Assembly: GCA_028023455.1 (NCBI GenBank)
Contig: JAQFVV010000001.1
Location: 25,719,401 to 25,783,400 of the forward strand
DNA from: Epiperipatus broadwayi
Lineage: Eukaryota; Onychophora; Udeonychophora; Euonychophora; Peripatidae
DNA: 64,000 nucleotides
Direction: 5' to 3'
In this document: piece after piece, positions 1 through 11,890 of the stretch
How positions within the stretch are numbered: position 1 is the stretch's first letter
How the letters are laid out: each line of letters opens with the position of its first letter
Program-made: the position numbers and the translations under genes
Notes under the pieces: generated by a model
Databases searched by the model: none
Seen by the model: the letters and a program-made list of their open reading frames with translations, nothing else
What the model was told of the DNA's origin: nothing

Positions 1-1839
1 CTGGGATTCACCAGTTTTAATTGTTTTACTTCATTTCAATCATATTTTTCGGTTGTTCTTGAGGTGGATCAATCACCATTATTTTAAATGTAATAATAGG
101 TGCAGCTCATACTGACATAAGGACATTCGGGGTCTGACCATTTTTGGACCTTGAAAAGCTCATTGGTGCTGGTTTCTTTGATCTGTTTCAAGAGCGTATT
201 GTTTAAATATCTGAAAGTGAAAACCAATGTTTGGGTGAATCCTCAGCTGAATAAAATTTGCTTCTTCCCTTTATAATTCATTTATTAGAAGATCAGTCAG
301 TCTGTCATAGCTTTGCCTTTAGTATTTCTGGTGCACGCCTGAGTTAACCCTATTTATTGTGTCAATAAATTATACTTCATAATTTATTTTCTCTTAATAA
401 AATTTTAGAATTTGTTTCAACTTAATTTGGCTGATGTTTGTCTTTATGCTTTTTGTCTCAATTGTCTAAACAATTTAAGATCTCTTGTTTCTCCCTGAGT
501 CTAGTCGGCGCAAACCATCATCATCATCTATTCTGATCACAGTAAATAAATTTTCCAGATACGTAGTGATCTGGTGGAGCCTTCTGTATCAGAATAGATT
601 GAATATCGAGCACAATATATATATATATATATATAATACTTAATATTCACTAAAAAATATTTTTTTCCTGACTATATGTGCTCACCTTGGTCACATCACA
701 GCATTCTTATCCATTGGAAGATTTATAGATGAGTGTCTACCTGATTATCTGGAAAATGACTTTATCTATACATCTGTAATACAATTAGTTGATAGATGAA
801 ATGTATTCTTTAATGGTCTCCAATAATTAGCAGTTTCTTTTTTTAATTTTAATAATTTACTGAGTTCTTCTTTCTCCCTCTTTTTTAACAATGAAGTTAT
901 CTTGACTTTATATTTTCTAACATTATAATTTTTTTAATCTTTTAAAATTGACTATCTCTCTCTTTTTTAACACTTAAAACAATTTAACGTAACTATTTTG
1001 CTGGCAAAGCAGCCATATTGAATATTTAAAAAATTATGTTAAACCAGAAATTTTATAACTTAAGTTTGTATTATTAAAAATGACTTAATATATATTGTTT
1101 AAAACATAAAATACCAAAGAATATAATTATGCTGAAAAAAATATAGTCATGGATATTCAAAGTAATAAAAAAAAAAATTTAATATTTCTAATATTTATTT
1201 CCATATTATTAAATAAATTCTAAATTTTCATGCATAAATTTAAAAACTTTTGTTAATAAATTATTTGCATTTATCATTAAATTTTCAATAAATTGATATA
1301 TAATAACACTTACCTAAAGTAATCCATCACTTGAACACTTTGTAGAATAAAGATGTAAGTACTTTTCATTTTTCCTAGTAACCCTTCAATGTGTTTTTCC
1401 ATACAGAGATTTGCAATGAATATATCATCCCTAATAATCAGTAGTTAATATTAATCAATAATTAGTATAATTTGAATATTATAATAAAGAACTTCAATAA
1501 AATTTGTAATTTACTAAAAATTACTACTAAAATAGTCACTATACACAAAATAAAACAATAAAACAAAATAAAAAGTGAATGAAATGCTAAATTCATTATA
1601 TAGTTAAACTTAAAGTACATAAGTTAGTGATTTAGAATCAGTGCAATGTAGTATTATTTATCCTACCTGTCATCTTGTGTCAAACACTTTATCTTGTTAG
1701 ATAGAATTTACCTAAAATATAAAATCAAGTGATTATTACAAAATAATAGCTTATAATTAAAATAATACTGCAACCAAATGGAAATACAACTTGCTGATTA
1801 GACCTACTGATGAGCATCTACATGGGGAGATCATGACTG
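1..1839. other. AT-rich non-genic sequence
   Basis: No open frame with protein-like composition and no recognisable element apart from the hairpin listed at 526-599 and a short (AT)n run near 615-636. I presume it is intronic DNA of the receptor gene further right, but nothing in the stretch itself proves that. Confidence 0.5.
526..599. repeat. 74-nt inverted repeat / stem-loop
   Basis: Arms ATCTATTCTGAT (526-537) and ATCAGAATAGAT (588-599) are perfectly complementary. The stem continues, after one bulged C, with ACAG/CTGT (539-542 / 584-587). A nested hairpin CCAGAT/ATCTGG (555-560 / 569-574) sits in the loop. No coding or transposon signal surrounds it. It could be a MITE remnant or simply a cruciform-prone sequence. 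Confidence 0.6.
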
Positions 1840-2400
1840 AGCTGGCATGCTAGTTGACATTCCTGCAGAAGTGTTGGGTTGTTTGAAATGTGTCACCTAT
1901 CACACTTTCACTGTGATAAATAGCTCAAATACCCAGACATTGGCCAGCATAAGAAATTGTGTCTTTGCCTGTATACAACTCCATATGGCACATATCCATT
2001 ATGGCTATCTGCATGTATCCACCATTTGAACCCATGCTTTATAGGTTTTGAGGGCTCATATTGCTTCATGCTATTATGATGAGTAAATTTAATAATAGTT
2101 TTATCAACTGCCATCTCTCTTTGCATTTGATATACAGCTTTTAAATTTACATTGCAGTAGTTTATAACCAGTCTAAGTTTATATACTCTGTCAAAATCTT
2201 TACTTTTAACATTTGACATATTTTTATAATTAATAAAATGAAGATAAGACTCATAGAAAAAAATCTAAATTGGGTCATAATATTTACAAAATATGTTTGT
2301 CTTTGTCTCATATCAGAACTCTAGATATCATCTAGTTCATATACTGGAGATCTGGATGCAAGGCCCACAACCATGCCAAAAAATGCAGATAATTCATGAT
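1840..2400 (-). pseudogene. piggyBac-type transposase fragment, decayed
   Basis: A 103-codon open stretch (1908-2219, minus) reads as the central part of a piggyBac (DDE_Tnp_1_7) transposase. Recognisable runs are REMAVDKTIIKF, KQYEPSKPIKHGFKWW and ADSHNGYV, which match the family's usual VDE-MI-FKGR, KQY-P-KPIK-GFK-W and D--GY order. The first catalytic Asp is kept (VDK), though the family normally has VDE, and the second Asp is the D of ADS. Upstream on the same strand (2220-2400) another frame continues with family-like residues (SAFFGMVVGLASRSPVYEL) and a stop. Downstream (about 1840-1990) a frameshifted continuation contains YTGKD. No TTAA-flanked terminal repeats were found, so this is a broken internal remnant. 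The family assignment is fairly secure from motif order; activity is excluded by the frameshifts and stops. Confidence 0.8.
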
Positions 2401-2962
2401 ATAAATTTACACAATTGTGAGCTATTTTTTGATCAGCATATGTGTTAGTTTCAATAATAATTTTTTCGCATATTTTTTTATCAAATAATAATTAAAATAT
2501 ATATATCATAGAATACTCACTAGTAGAAAGCTTGAACGAATAATGTTCACTTGTAACAGTCTGTTTGCGAAGATCAGTAAAATATAGTTTTTGTGATGTA
2601 AATTTCTGGGTAAACACAATTCTGTAAAAATGACAAAAAAACGTGAGAAAGACAAAAAAAATTCAAATTAGTTGATTACAAAAATTATCATAATTTTTTC
2701 AATTTTTATCATAAAAAAAATAAAACTTACATTTTCTGAAACTAAAAAAAAAAAGAGATGGAAATGAATATAAAAAGTGCATGTTCAGACTGTGTAGATT
2801 TGTGGCAGTTTTAAACTGAAATTGGATATTGCAAATTTGAAAATTCAAAATCACATTATGCATGCACAACTACAAACAGAAATTATGAAATTATTTAAAA
2901 CCTTTTGATATATATGTAATGTTTAAATTTTGGTGTTGACATATACACATACACATATATAA

Positions 2963-3083
2963 AACCTATGTAATTAGTAAAAGCAAAGATAGAAAATATA
3001 TATATATATATTATATATAATACCTATATATATATAGTAAAAGCAAAGATAGAAAATATATATATATATATTGAATTAATACC
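2963..3083. repeat. 60-bp tandem duplication, two copies
   Basis: The block containing AGTAAAAGCAAAGATAG followed by an (AT)n run occurs twice with a period of 60 bp. The shared parts are nearly identical, implying a recent local duplication. Confidence 0.8.
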
Positions 3084-3816
3084 TAATTGGAGAAAGCAAA
3101 TTATGCAATATGAAAAGTTAAAGACTATGAGTATTATTAGGAATAAAAGTCATAGATCAAATTAGTAATGAAAAGTATTTAAAAAATAATATCAAAAAAT
3201 AACAAAATTATAATTTATTAGATACAAATGAAATGAAAAAAATTAATAAGTAGACTTAGAAAAAAAATAATGTATGGAGTCTGTGTCGACGAACAACTAT
3301 TTAAATGTGCTTAAAACTTTAACTCTTAAATATAAATATGTTTAGATGCATAAAACTACTGAACTAAGCCATAATTATGGATACATTAGAAATTTACACT
3401 GAAACAATAGTTCCTTATATCTCTATTAAAATTTCATTTTTCAGTAGGGTGTTAAAATTATTCAAAAGATCTTCACTAGTTAAAGTTTGAACAATCTTTC
3501 ATTTCTTATTCTATGCTTAATATTTTCACAACCATATCCCTCCTTTCATTCATTTGTCTTCTTCCTTTTACAATCTTAGTTCCTCTGTTGATATATCTAA
3601 TGTATCAAACTATCATTTGAGGGAAGGATTTTTTTTCTCCATTTCTTTCTTTCTGGAGTTCTTGGGGTTGGGGATTTAGGATTTGATCTCAATACCCTAC
3701 AATATATTGAAACAGTATAGTCCTGACTTAATATACATTTCACCTATTTTTCTCCACAATTCCATCTATGGCAGATTTAAATCCCCTATGAGTACATGTA
3801 AATAAGTGTCAACACA

Positions 3817-3841
3817 GATATATATATATGTGTGTGTGTGT

Positions 3842-3911
<70 letters not shown>

Positions 3912-3932
3912 ATATATATATGTGTGTGTGTG
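3817..3932. repeat. compound (TA)n/(TG)n microsatellite
   Basis: Alternating pure TA and TG runs. The open frame across it, coding alternating Tyr and Ile, is a low-complexity artefact. Confidence 0.9.
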
Positions 3933-5597
3933 TAGACAAACAAATGTACTATTATAGATTCATATATTACAGCATGTATATTTTATTTAAAATTTAAATC
4001 TTTTAAATTATAGATTTTATTTTGTTAAAAAGGTCAATTTATTATTTCTATATTAAAAATCGTATGTATATGAGTAAAGTTCACGTATCACCATGATACA
4101 TAATAATGCAATGTTATTTTAAAGTTTTTAATAATTCCTAATTTTGAATTAAAGTTGTAGTTAACAAAAAATCATGCCACTACACACCTGGGTCAATATA
4201 GTAAGTGAGCATAATTTAAAATCTTATTTTTATAATATTTTTCCAGAATGTATTTTATAAATAATAAAATCCACTGAGCTGTAACTATTGCAAAGTCTTT
4301 AGAAAATCAAGGTGGCCCAAGTTAAAGTAAAAGTACCTGGTTTAAAATTTACACAAAGGTTATATCAATTTTGTAAACTAAAAATAAAATAGTAAACAAG
4401 TGCTAATAGATTTACTAACTGTAAATCCATCTTGTTGACAAAATATTACAGGATTTGAAAATCGTATAAATACTCTAATTTTTCATGCTCTTAAACTTAC
4501 TCTGCAAATTTTAACCTGCATTACTATCAGAATCCACACCCATTTGTATTTTGAAATGGTGGAATAGGAGGCCATAGATTGCCATTTTTCTTGTGGAAAG
4601 ATGCTGATCTCAAACCCCATCCTACTTATCATAATGGCATGTAACCATAATCATGGAGGTGAGAGATTTCCAGCATCAACCTGCTGTATAAAGCATCTTA
4701 GTCTATGCAACATATCCAGAGAAGAGTGCCACTATTCCCACTATCTAGTGTGCCTGAAGTACCAGGTGCAGTAAAGAAGATTGGTTATATTTTATTCAAA
4801 AACCACAGAACTCTTAACCAATCTTTAAATCCATAATTCTTAACATTTAAGTTAGTTTATATAATGTAGATTGAACGTTCACTATTAATTCTTAAATTTA
4901 CTGCCTAAATTAAAAATCATTTATAAAATTAAACCTGTATAAATTTTGCCTGAATTTATCTACATAATTATTTATTTCCCATTTATTTTATACATGTTAT
5001 AATAGGCCAAGTATTTTGAAACAGTGAACACTATAAATTTAGTAAACTTTTCAATGGAGAGAGAATTAAAATCTCCATTTTAATATTTAAGGAAGGCTAC
5101 TTAGCATGTTTGAGCAATGTTTTGAGATCCTATTATGTTAGATAATAACTGATTGCTATGCGTTCATTATTATCATATATATATATATATGCTTACATTA
5201 TATTTCATTATGCTTTGCATAGTCATTTATTATAACTTATGACTTTTTGATATCTGTTAGTTTGAAGTGATATGCTAGCTAGAGACGATATTAAAGTATT
5301 TTCATTAATGTTTATTAATGCCCATTTAAAATACTTTCTCCCTTCTTAATTATATATGCAGATTCAGTGTATTAACTAGATTAATAATTTAGTTTAGCCC
5401 CTTTACTTAGCATGATTAATATGCTAATTTAAGAACTGGATTGTGTTAGCAGATACAAGCTATCTGTTGTTGGGTGCAATTTAATTTTATATATATATAT
5501 GTGTGTGGTGTGTGTGTGTGTGTGTAAATTTATAAATAAATATTAGAAAAAGTGTACTTAAAAGTTTATAAAAATATATATTTATAAATGTCACTTA

Positions 5598-5632
5598 GGA
5601 GCACTTTCAACTATCCTTGTAGTTTTTGTCAA
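5598..5632 (-). ncRNA. hammerhead-like terminal hairpin, left arm of PLE copy A
   Basis: The minus strand reads TTGACAAAAACTA, loop, TAGTTGAAAG, then TGCTCC. It is the near mirror copy of the hairpin at 6296-6330. Core positions differ from the hammerhead consensus, so catalytic activity is doubtful. Confidence 0.4.
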
Positions 5633-5902
5633 TTAATACTTTGAAAGGTCAACTTTTCCATAATTCTATGAAGTCAACTTTCCCATAATTCCATGATCTT
5701 AATGTTTGCTGCCTGCCTATTGATTAAATCTTGCTTGTATTTATATATTAACATAGCTTCCTTAATTTTTCTTTTATTATTATTTCTTTCAGTTTCCAAT
5801 ATTTTTACATTACATAATTAAAATCAAAACCATATATACATGATTTATTGTGGTCATAAATAATGGAAGCTGATAAATTATCATTATTTTTATAATTTTG
5901 TT

Positions 5903-6279
5903 TTGTATAAAACCTTATTGACAAACAAAAATTGTATCATTTACAAATGGACGTGTAAGTGTGGCAATGGATATATAGGTAAGTTGAGATGCACTTTGGA
6001 AAAAAGAATAAAAGAGAACTTGTTATTATTAAAAAGGGCTCAAAATACAAAACAAAATTATAAAAAGAATGATAATTTATCAGCTTTCATTTTTATGACC
6101 ATAATAAATCATGTATATATGGTTTTGATTTTAATTATAGTACTGTAAAAATATTGGAAACTGAAAGAAATAATAAGAAAAGAAAAATTAATGAAGCTAT
6201 ATTAATATATAAATACAAGCAAAATTTAATCAATAGGCAGGCAGAAAATGTTAAGATCATGGAATTGTGGGAAAGTTGA
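5903..6279 (+). pseudogene. PLE GIY-YIG endonuclease remnant (copy A)
   Basis: C-terminal GIY-YIG nuclease domain of a Penelope-like element. The open part (5903-6148) contains CIIYKWTCKCGNGYIG and RCTLEKRIKEN. That gives the IY...YIG core, a Cys-rich insert and the following conserved Arg. The frame is then lost near 6090. The continuation in another frame runs through NLINRQAENVKIMELWES to a TGA at 6277-6279. The same tail occurs in the other PLE copies of this window, which supports the assignment. In this family the nuclease nicks target DNA for retrotransposition. The RT part is absent, so this is a dead 5'-truncated copy. Confidence 0.8.
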
Positions 6280-6295
6280 GCTTTCAAAATATTAG

Positions 6296-6330
6296 TTGAC
6301 AAAAACTATAAGGATAGTTGAAAGTGCTCC
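6296..6330 (+). ncRNA. hammerhead-like terminal hairpin, right arm of PLE copy A
   Basis: TTGACAAA, then a perfect 6-bp stem AACTAT/ATAGTT around loop AAGG, then GAAAG. The layout resembles hammerhead core, stem II, GAAA. Hammerhead ribozymes are known in PLE terminal repeats, but here the core CTGANGA is degenerate. Confidence 0.45.
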
Positions 6331-6485
6331 TAAATGATGTTTATAGATATATTTTTTTTAAATTTTTAAGTACTGTTTTTTCTAATATTTATTTATAAAT
6401 TTACATATATTATTTTGAAGAAATACAGACATCAATTTGTAATATTATATATATACATATTTTGTATATAGAGCTTGTAGATAAG

Positions 6486-6619
6486 CTCTTAACAAGCTTT
6501 GCAGAATATCTCCAACCCAGATCAGTTTCTGATACTGACTTCCTTAGTGAGGTTCTAGGATATTCAAGCATTAGAATATCCTAGCAAAGCAAGAAATATT
6601 CTGAAAATCTTGTTAAGAG
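6486..6619. repeat. nested foldback repeat
   Basis: Three nested perfect inverted pairs: CTCTTAACAAG/CTTGTTAAGAG (6486-6496 / 6609-6619), CAGAATAT/ATATTCTG (6502-6509 / 6595-6602), and CTAGGATATTC/GAATATCCTAG (6554-6564 / 6573-6583). It is non-coding and looks like a short foldback or MITE-type repeat. Clear target-site duplications were not identified. Confidence 0.7.
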
Positions 6620-6702
6620 ATTATTTGTGAACTCTTTATATAACATTTGTAATACAAGCTTGTTTAATTAGGTCATGTGACATATGACTTAATTTCTTTG
6701 TA

Positions 6703-6734
<32 letters not shown>

Positions 6735-7773
6735 ATTTTATTTATGCAATGCAAGTGTCTTTTTACTAAGTACACTTGTACATTGCATATTGCTATCTTT
6801 CAGATGGGTTTGTGATAAAGGCTGCTTTCATCCACCTTAGGTCAGGTAAGGCTACCTTTTAGAACTGGAACACCAGGGTCCAGACCATGTTTAAAGCCTA
6901 CCTGAGTTTCTGAACTACATATGTTCATATTAATAGTAGCAAGCCATCCAGTCTTATGATACTGATCATTTGATGCTGAAGCCTGTGAATAATTACTCAC
7001 ACTCAGAACTTTTCTTCCTTGTTAATTAAATTAGACTGAAACCCTAATATCTGGTTACAAGGCTTAATCTGCATCATCTTGAGCTTATTATTTACTCACA
7101 CTATTAATATATATATATAACAGACAACTTAGTGCTGTATGTAATAATCATATAAGCTGGGTTATTAACTTGTAACATTGGCAAAACACTACAGAATAGG
7201 TTTGGCAAATTAAATTATTATATGCTGATTTCACTAACTGCACAAACACGTATATGTATTTGTTTTATATGTTAAGATGAGACTGCTGTATTAATAATAG
7301 TCTCATCCACTATATAATGCCTGTCTGTGTTAATTCATATATTAACACAATATAATTAATGTCATTTGTTTTTGTTTGATTTATTTATTGTTTTAATAAA
7401 CTTATTTAAATTATAAACTTGTTTTATGTCTGTTTGTTTGCAATCCAAACCCAATTCCTTAATAACTTTTATATGCTGAGTATGCATTATTTTAGTTAGG
7501 TTAATTAGTGTGTTAAGTAGTCTATTTAATCCTTAAGTTACAGTTATATTGTTAATTCTCTCCCGAGTCTCATATTTGTCCCTATTTAAGACCATCTCAC
7601 TGAAGAAATTAAGACTAGGGTAACCTCAGAAATGTCATTCATAAAATGTTAATTCATGGAGTACTGGTAAATGAGTTAAAGCTTCGTCAGATTCAGGATC
7701 TCATTTTGGTCAGCTTTGGTGTATTTTACCTAGGTTCTGGATTTTATAACGTGAATGTACAAATCTGACCATT

Positions 7774-7812
<39 letters not shown>

Positions 7813-7816
7813 CTCT

Positions 7817-7854
<38 letters not shown>

Positions 7855-8760
7855 AAGAGAGAAAACCATTATTTTCAGGGCATCAATAAATAATTCTTTA
7901 TGTTTAATAAAGAATCAAATATAAAATGGAACATCTATTCTTTAAACTTTTGATGTTTGTAAGATTATTTTTGCCAACATTATGAAAATTTCGAAAAAAA
8001 TAATATATTGGCCAAATTATCATTAAAATAATAAAGACAGGATTTCATTTTTAGTAACCTTGTTTTAATAATGAAATATAAGTTAATAATTATAACCATG
8101 AAATTAGAATAGCTAAATGTATGTGTAATTAAGGGGAAAACAACTCATATTTTGTGGCTTAAATAAGTCTACATTGAACTGATTAAGATACAGTAAATAC
8201 TTAGTCATTTTACCACATTAATTGAAAAACATGACAAAAAAAATTATAATTCTCATAATATTACCTAAATCAGTCATTTTACTGACATCTGGTATTATTA
8301 TTTATTAATACAAAGAAAAAAAAAATAATACTTTTCTCTGGTATCTAAAATAATAAATACAAACATATAAATATAGATTGATTTAAGTGAAGTTATTATA
8401 ATATCTTAGTTAATTAAAATTATACACTTGTCTATCACTGCTTATATACAGATATCTATTTACGATCTTAGACAAACTGAGAAAGGTATCTAAACTTATT
8501 TTACACTTTATACTAAGACCTGTGGTGTTGACTGATTTGGTGAATGTTGTCATGTGTGTTTGTATGAGATAGAATGAATGACTAAAGAAGCTGGAAAGTC
8601 TGAGTTCAAATCCCCTCTAACCAATCTTAGTTATATAAGCCTATTATTGATTATTCTTGAGTGACTATTTTGGAATAAAGATTTTTTGAAACATGGTTAG
8701 AAGCTTATAATGATTTAATTGTCATTTAGTACATGTTTTAATAACTTTCTTATGATATAG
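6620..8760. other. non-genic sequence with (AT)n microsatellites
   Basis: No coding signal. (AT)n tracts lie at about 6702-6730 and 7778-7851, the latter interrupted by TTTCTCTCTT. About 6775-7010 is somewhat richer in G+C and may be an old repeat I do not recognise. Confidence 0.45.
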
Positions 8761-8768
8761 TGTTATGT

Positions 8769-8952
8769 CAGTGGTTCTCAACCTGTGGATCACAATCCCT
8801 TTGATAGTTGAACAACCGTTTCACAGGGATCACCTAAGATCATTGGAAAATACATTTTTGATTCATAGCAGTAACAAAATTAAAGGTTGGGGGTACCACA
8901 ACATAAGGAACTGTATTAAAGGATCTTGGCATTAGGAAGGTTGTAGCCACTG
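8769..8952. mobile_element. hAT-superfamily MITE (SPIN/OposCharlie-like)
   Basis: A 184-bp non-autonomous DNA transposon. The left end CAGTGGTTCTCAACCTGTGG and the inverted right end (minus: CAGTGGCTACAACCTTCC) are imperfect terminal inverted repeats with identical CAGTGG tips. It is flanked by an 8-bp target duplication, TGTTATGT (8761-8768) and TGTTATAT (8953-8960), with one mismatch; 8 bp is the hAT hallmark. Interior phrases such as GTTTCACAGGGATCACCTAAG and ACATAAGGAACTGTATTAAAGG resemble, from memory, the short hAT families of vertebrates (the SPIN / OposCharlie / rodent URR group). No transposase is encoded. Superfamily is secure from termini and duplication; the subfamily link needs an alignment. 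Confidence 0.88.
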
Positions 8953-9371
8953 TGTTATATGATACTTGACTATTAAAATTTTATTCTGTTCAGAGATATT
9001 ATTGGAATAATTTAGCAGCATTTAACAAAGATACACTTAATAATCTTTATCAAATAAAGAAATATTCTTCTATCAATGTGAATCTAAAAATAAAGACATA
9101 TTGTGTAATACTTGCTACATAGTTTCTTATAGTAAAAATGTCTCATATTTGCATAAATAATATCTAAAACTTCATATCCAAAACTATGTGCATTTTTCTA
9201 ACTAATTAAGTATTTTTTTAAAACCGAAAATGAGTTATTATATTTTAAAATTGCTAATCTTATTTTTTATTATATTGCTATATTTTATAATCATAAAAAT
9301 CTCAAAATTAAGTTTTATTGCATTTATTATTTCTAATTGTTTTAATAACACAAAGTTGTTATAAGCCAAAC

Positions 9372-9511
9372 CACTACTACTACTATTACTACTACTACTA
9401 CTGGTAGTAGTAATAGTAATAGTTTTAACTACTAGTACTACTACTACTGGTAGTAGTAATAGTAGTAGTTTAGTAGTTGTAATAGTAATAGTTATTACTA
9501 CTACTATTTCC
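9372..9511. repeat. self-complementary triplet repeat
   Basis: Blocks of (ACT)n alternate with (AGT)n, so adjacent blocks are mutually complementary and can fold into a cruciform. It lies just beyond the truncated end of the LINE on the minus strand. Confidence 0.8.
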
Positions 9512-9688
9512 TTTGATTTACATAGTTTCTATTACATTGTGTGTACAATTTTATCTGGCAAAGATTACAGTTTACCATTCCTATAAATACAAATTTTACT
9601 TGTGATAATTTTTGAAAATGTTCTTTGTTTTATAGTTTATAAATGATGCAGTATATTTAGTGTCTCAATTCTTTTTATCTTATGCTTC

Positions 9689-9856
9689 TTATAGTCTTGA
9701 TGGTTCTTTTAAAAGTGACCAAGTCGCAGCATATAAATCAGAAATTTTGGTTTCCATGAGTGCAATTATGTGCGCGTGTATATGTTTGATCCAATTTTTG
9801 ATTTTGTTAATCGAGTTTAATCCTCTGATGTTAATAGCAGCTATTGTAACTTTCAT
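9689..9856 (-). pseudogene. LINE ORF2 start, AP-endonuclease N-terminus
   Basis: A 55-codon minus-strand stretch beginning at an ATG (9856). It contains TIAAINIRGLNS and, about 20 residues on, IIALMETKIS. These fit motif I (the N-I-RGL type) and the ET/QETK glutamate motif of the apurinic-like endonuclease that starts ORF2 of many LINEs, which nicks target DNA for priming. It lies directly downstream of the ORF1 remnant on the same strand, the normal LINE order. It stops at a TAA and frames shift afterwards; the rest of ORF2 is missing here. Confidence 0.72.
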
Positions 9857-9924
9857 TATAATTTTATCTATATTCCCTTCGTTCCTTTTCTCAATTCATG
9901 TTTTAATATTTTACTGATAGCAAT

Positions 9925-11531
9925 TCTTGTGCATCTTCATATTGAAGCTCAACCTCTTCATCAGTTGTGTCAAAGTCTTTGCTTTTCTGCTCAGGATTTT
10001 TGATGTTCAATTCTTCAATTCTAATCTTTTTAATTTTTTATTCTTCTTTGGTGGGTCTTCCTGGCCTTCTTTTTTTCACTTGCACATGCTTGCATAATCT
10101 GTTGTTTCCATAATAACTTTGTTGGTGTTGTTTCTAATTCTTTTTTTGGTGAGATGATTCAGTATTCTCTCTTTATCCATTCTTATTATCTAAAACCTGT
10201 ATTTCTGTGTATCTTTGCTTTTCATTAGTTTCCATATTATTGTTTTGAAATTCCTGGTTCAATTGTTCAGGTGTGCTTATTTGGTTGTTTTCAGTCGATC
10301 TTTTGTTTTTATAGATGGTTTGAACTGAAACTGAGATTTTCTGCAATGTGTGTAATGATTTATTAGTTTGCAGTTCATTCTTGTTTATATTTTCTTGAGT
10401 TAGAAATTGTTTTTAGTTTTTTGATTTGGTTTCTCTTTTGGCTTTTCAGTTGTTATATATTTTTTGATATTCTTTTTTTCTTGAGCTTGTGTTAGGCCTG
10501 AATAGTTTTCATTATTTTGATTATGTGTATTTGGTAAAACATTGTTTTTTATTTCTTGAAGTGTTTCTGTATTGTTATTTTTCATCTGAACCCCATTTGT
10601 CTTCTTTATTTGCATTTGTAACTGTTCTTCTTTGTCAGTTTCCTTTGTTTGTTTGGGCCTTTCATTATTGTTTTGATCACAGGCAGCTGCATTGTGTCCA
10701 CATTGTTCACATCTAAAGCATTTTCATCTTAACCCTCTGATATAAATGGTTAACAATGCATCTTGATCAATCATTTGTGCCATTATATCTTTGGGGTTAA
10801 TGTTTCTTTTAATTTTATCCTAAAATTAAAACTGTTATATCGGAGTATCACTTAAAGAAATTGGTTTAAAATATATTTCTCCACCAAATGGTTGTATAAG
10901 CTTTTTAAAATCCTGAAGGTTATAGCCAAGGAATGTATTTTTTATTATGCCAGTGTAGCAGTTTTGTAAACTTTTATCAACAACTACCACAGCATATTTT
11001 CCCAGTGTTTTAACCTGGTTTTTAAACCTTTCTCTTTGGTGCTCATTGAAAAACTTGACCACTAAATATCTTGAGTTGAGATGTTCCCCGATGGTCGCCT
11101 TTGTGTCCCAAAGTTAGTTTTTTATTAAGCTCTTATACAATGACTCTCTCAAAAATCTGTATAAGGAGAGATTTCTATCCATTACTGACAGGACTAAAGA
11201 TCATGTTGAAAATTTTTTTTCAAAGCTGCAAATAACTTTTTGGGAATTGTGCTACTGAATCCCATCATTATATCTTGCAGTTCTTGTTGAGTCCATTTAT
11301 CAATAAGGGTTTAAGGTTAGTGTCTTGTTGTAAATGTAGATAATTAATTTCATCCATGGTTACATCTCTGAATCTATTATCTTGCTCTGTAATTATTTTC
11401 TCTTCACCTTCTTGTGTTTTTGAAATTACTTTGGTAATATTCACGTGTGTTTGCTTTTGTTTATTTGAGTTTGAATCAGTTTTATCAATTTTAGTGCTAA
11501 ATGAACTTATGGTTTTTTTTATTGATGCCAT
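9925..11531 (-). pseudogene. LINE ORF1 remnant with CCHC zinc knuckle
   Basis: A broken nucleic-acid-binding ORF1 running right to left. It starts near an ATG at 11531 (MASIKKTISSF...). Open pieces then lie at 11268-11531 and 10835-11062 (the latter with KYAVVVVDKSLQNCYTGIIKNTFLGYNL, possibly an RRM-like fold). A zinc knuckle CFRCEQCGHNAAAC (about 10690-10735) fits C-x2-C-x4-H-x4-C exactly. A Lys/Gln/Asn-rich tail (10400-10615) and an acidic end with AGRPTKEE follow. Stops and frameshifts separate the pieces. CCHC-bearing ORF1 followed by an endonuclease-first ORF2 is typical of I/Jockey-like LINEs; in life it packages the element RNA. Confidence 0.7.
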
Positions 11532-11723
11532 TTTTTATTTTAAAGTGTTTGCTAATTTGTTAAATAATATCAACAATACATACTTTCTTGGCTTAGGAAA
11601 GGTTTGTATTCCTGAAGTTTGTAATAATCTTCAAAGTTATATTTTAAATCTTTTTTTGATCTTTTTTTAAAGTTACTTAAGAGCCTGTAACAGTTTGCTC
11701 CTTTTGTGACATGTCAGGACCGC

Positions 11724-11739
11724 ATTATTATTATTGTTG

Positions 11740-11822
<83 letters not shown>

Positions 11823-11823
11823 T

Positions 11824-11890
<67 letters not shown>

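Larger units (their letters stand above)
2401..5590. other. AT-rich non-genic sequence with microsatellites
   Basis: No coding signal. It holds a 60-bp tandem duplication (2963-3083) and a (TA)/(TG) microsatellite (about 3817-3932). About 4541-4790 is less AT-rich than its surroundings, suggesting an old repeat I could not identify. A small (AT)(GT) tract lies near 5478-5525. Confidence 0.45.
5598..6340. mobile_element. Penelope-like element, palindromic 3' fragments (copy A)
   Basis: An inverted pair of 5'-truncated Penelope-like retroelement tails. The left arm (about 5598-5900) reads on the minus strand and the right arm (about 6040-6340) on the plus strand, so both 3' ends face outward. 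Both arms contain the C-terminal part of the GIY-YIG endonuclease region, ending in a LINRQAENVKIMELWES-like tail, followed by a terminal sequence ending in GAAAGTGCTCC. The spacer plus right arm also carry the GIY-YIG start. Direct or inverted terminal repeats are known for Penelope elements. The left arm has a small extra duplication of an AACTTTCCCATAATTC-like segment. Confidence 0.8.

Noticed and set aside
9660-9917. 85-codon plus-strand frame with hydrophobic composition
   Set aside because: It lies antisense to the LINE ORF2 endonuclease start, which explains the sequence better.
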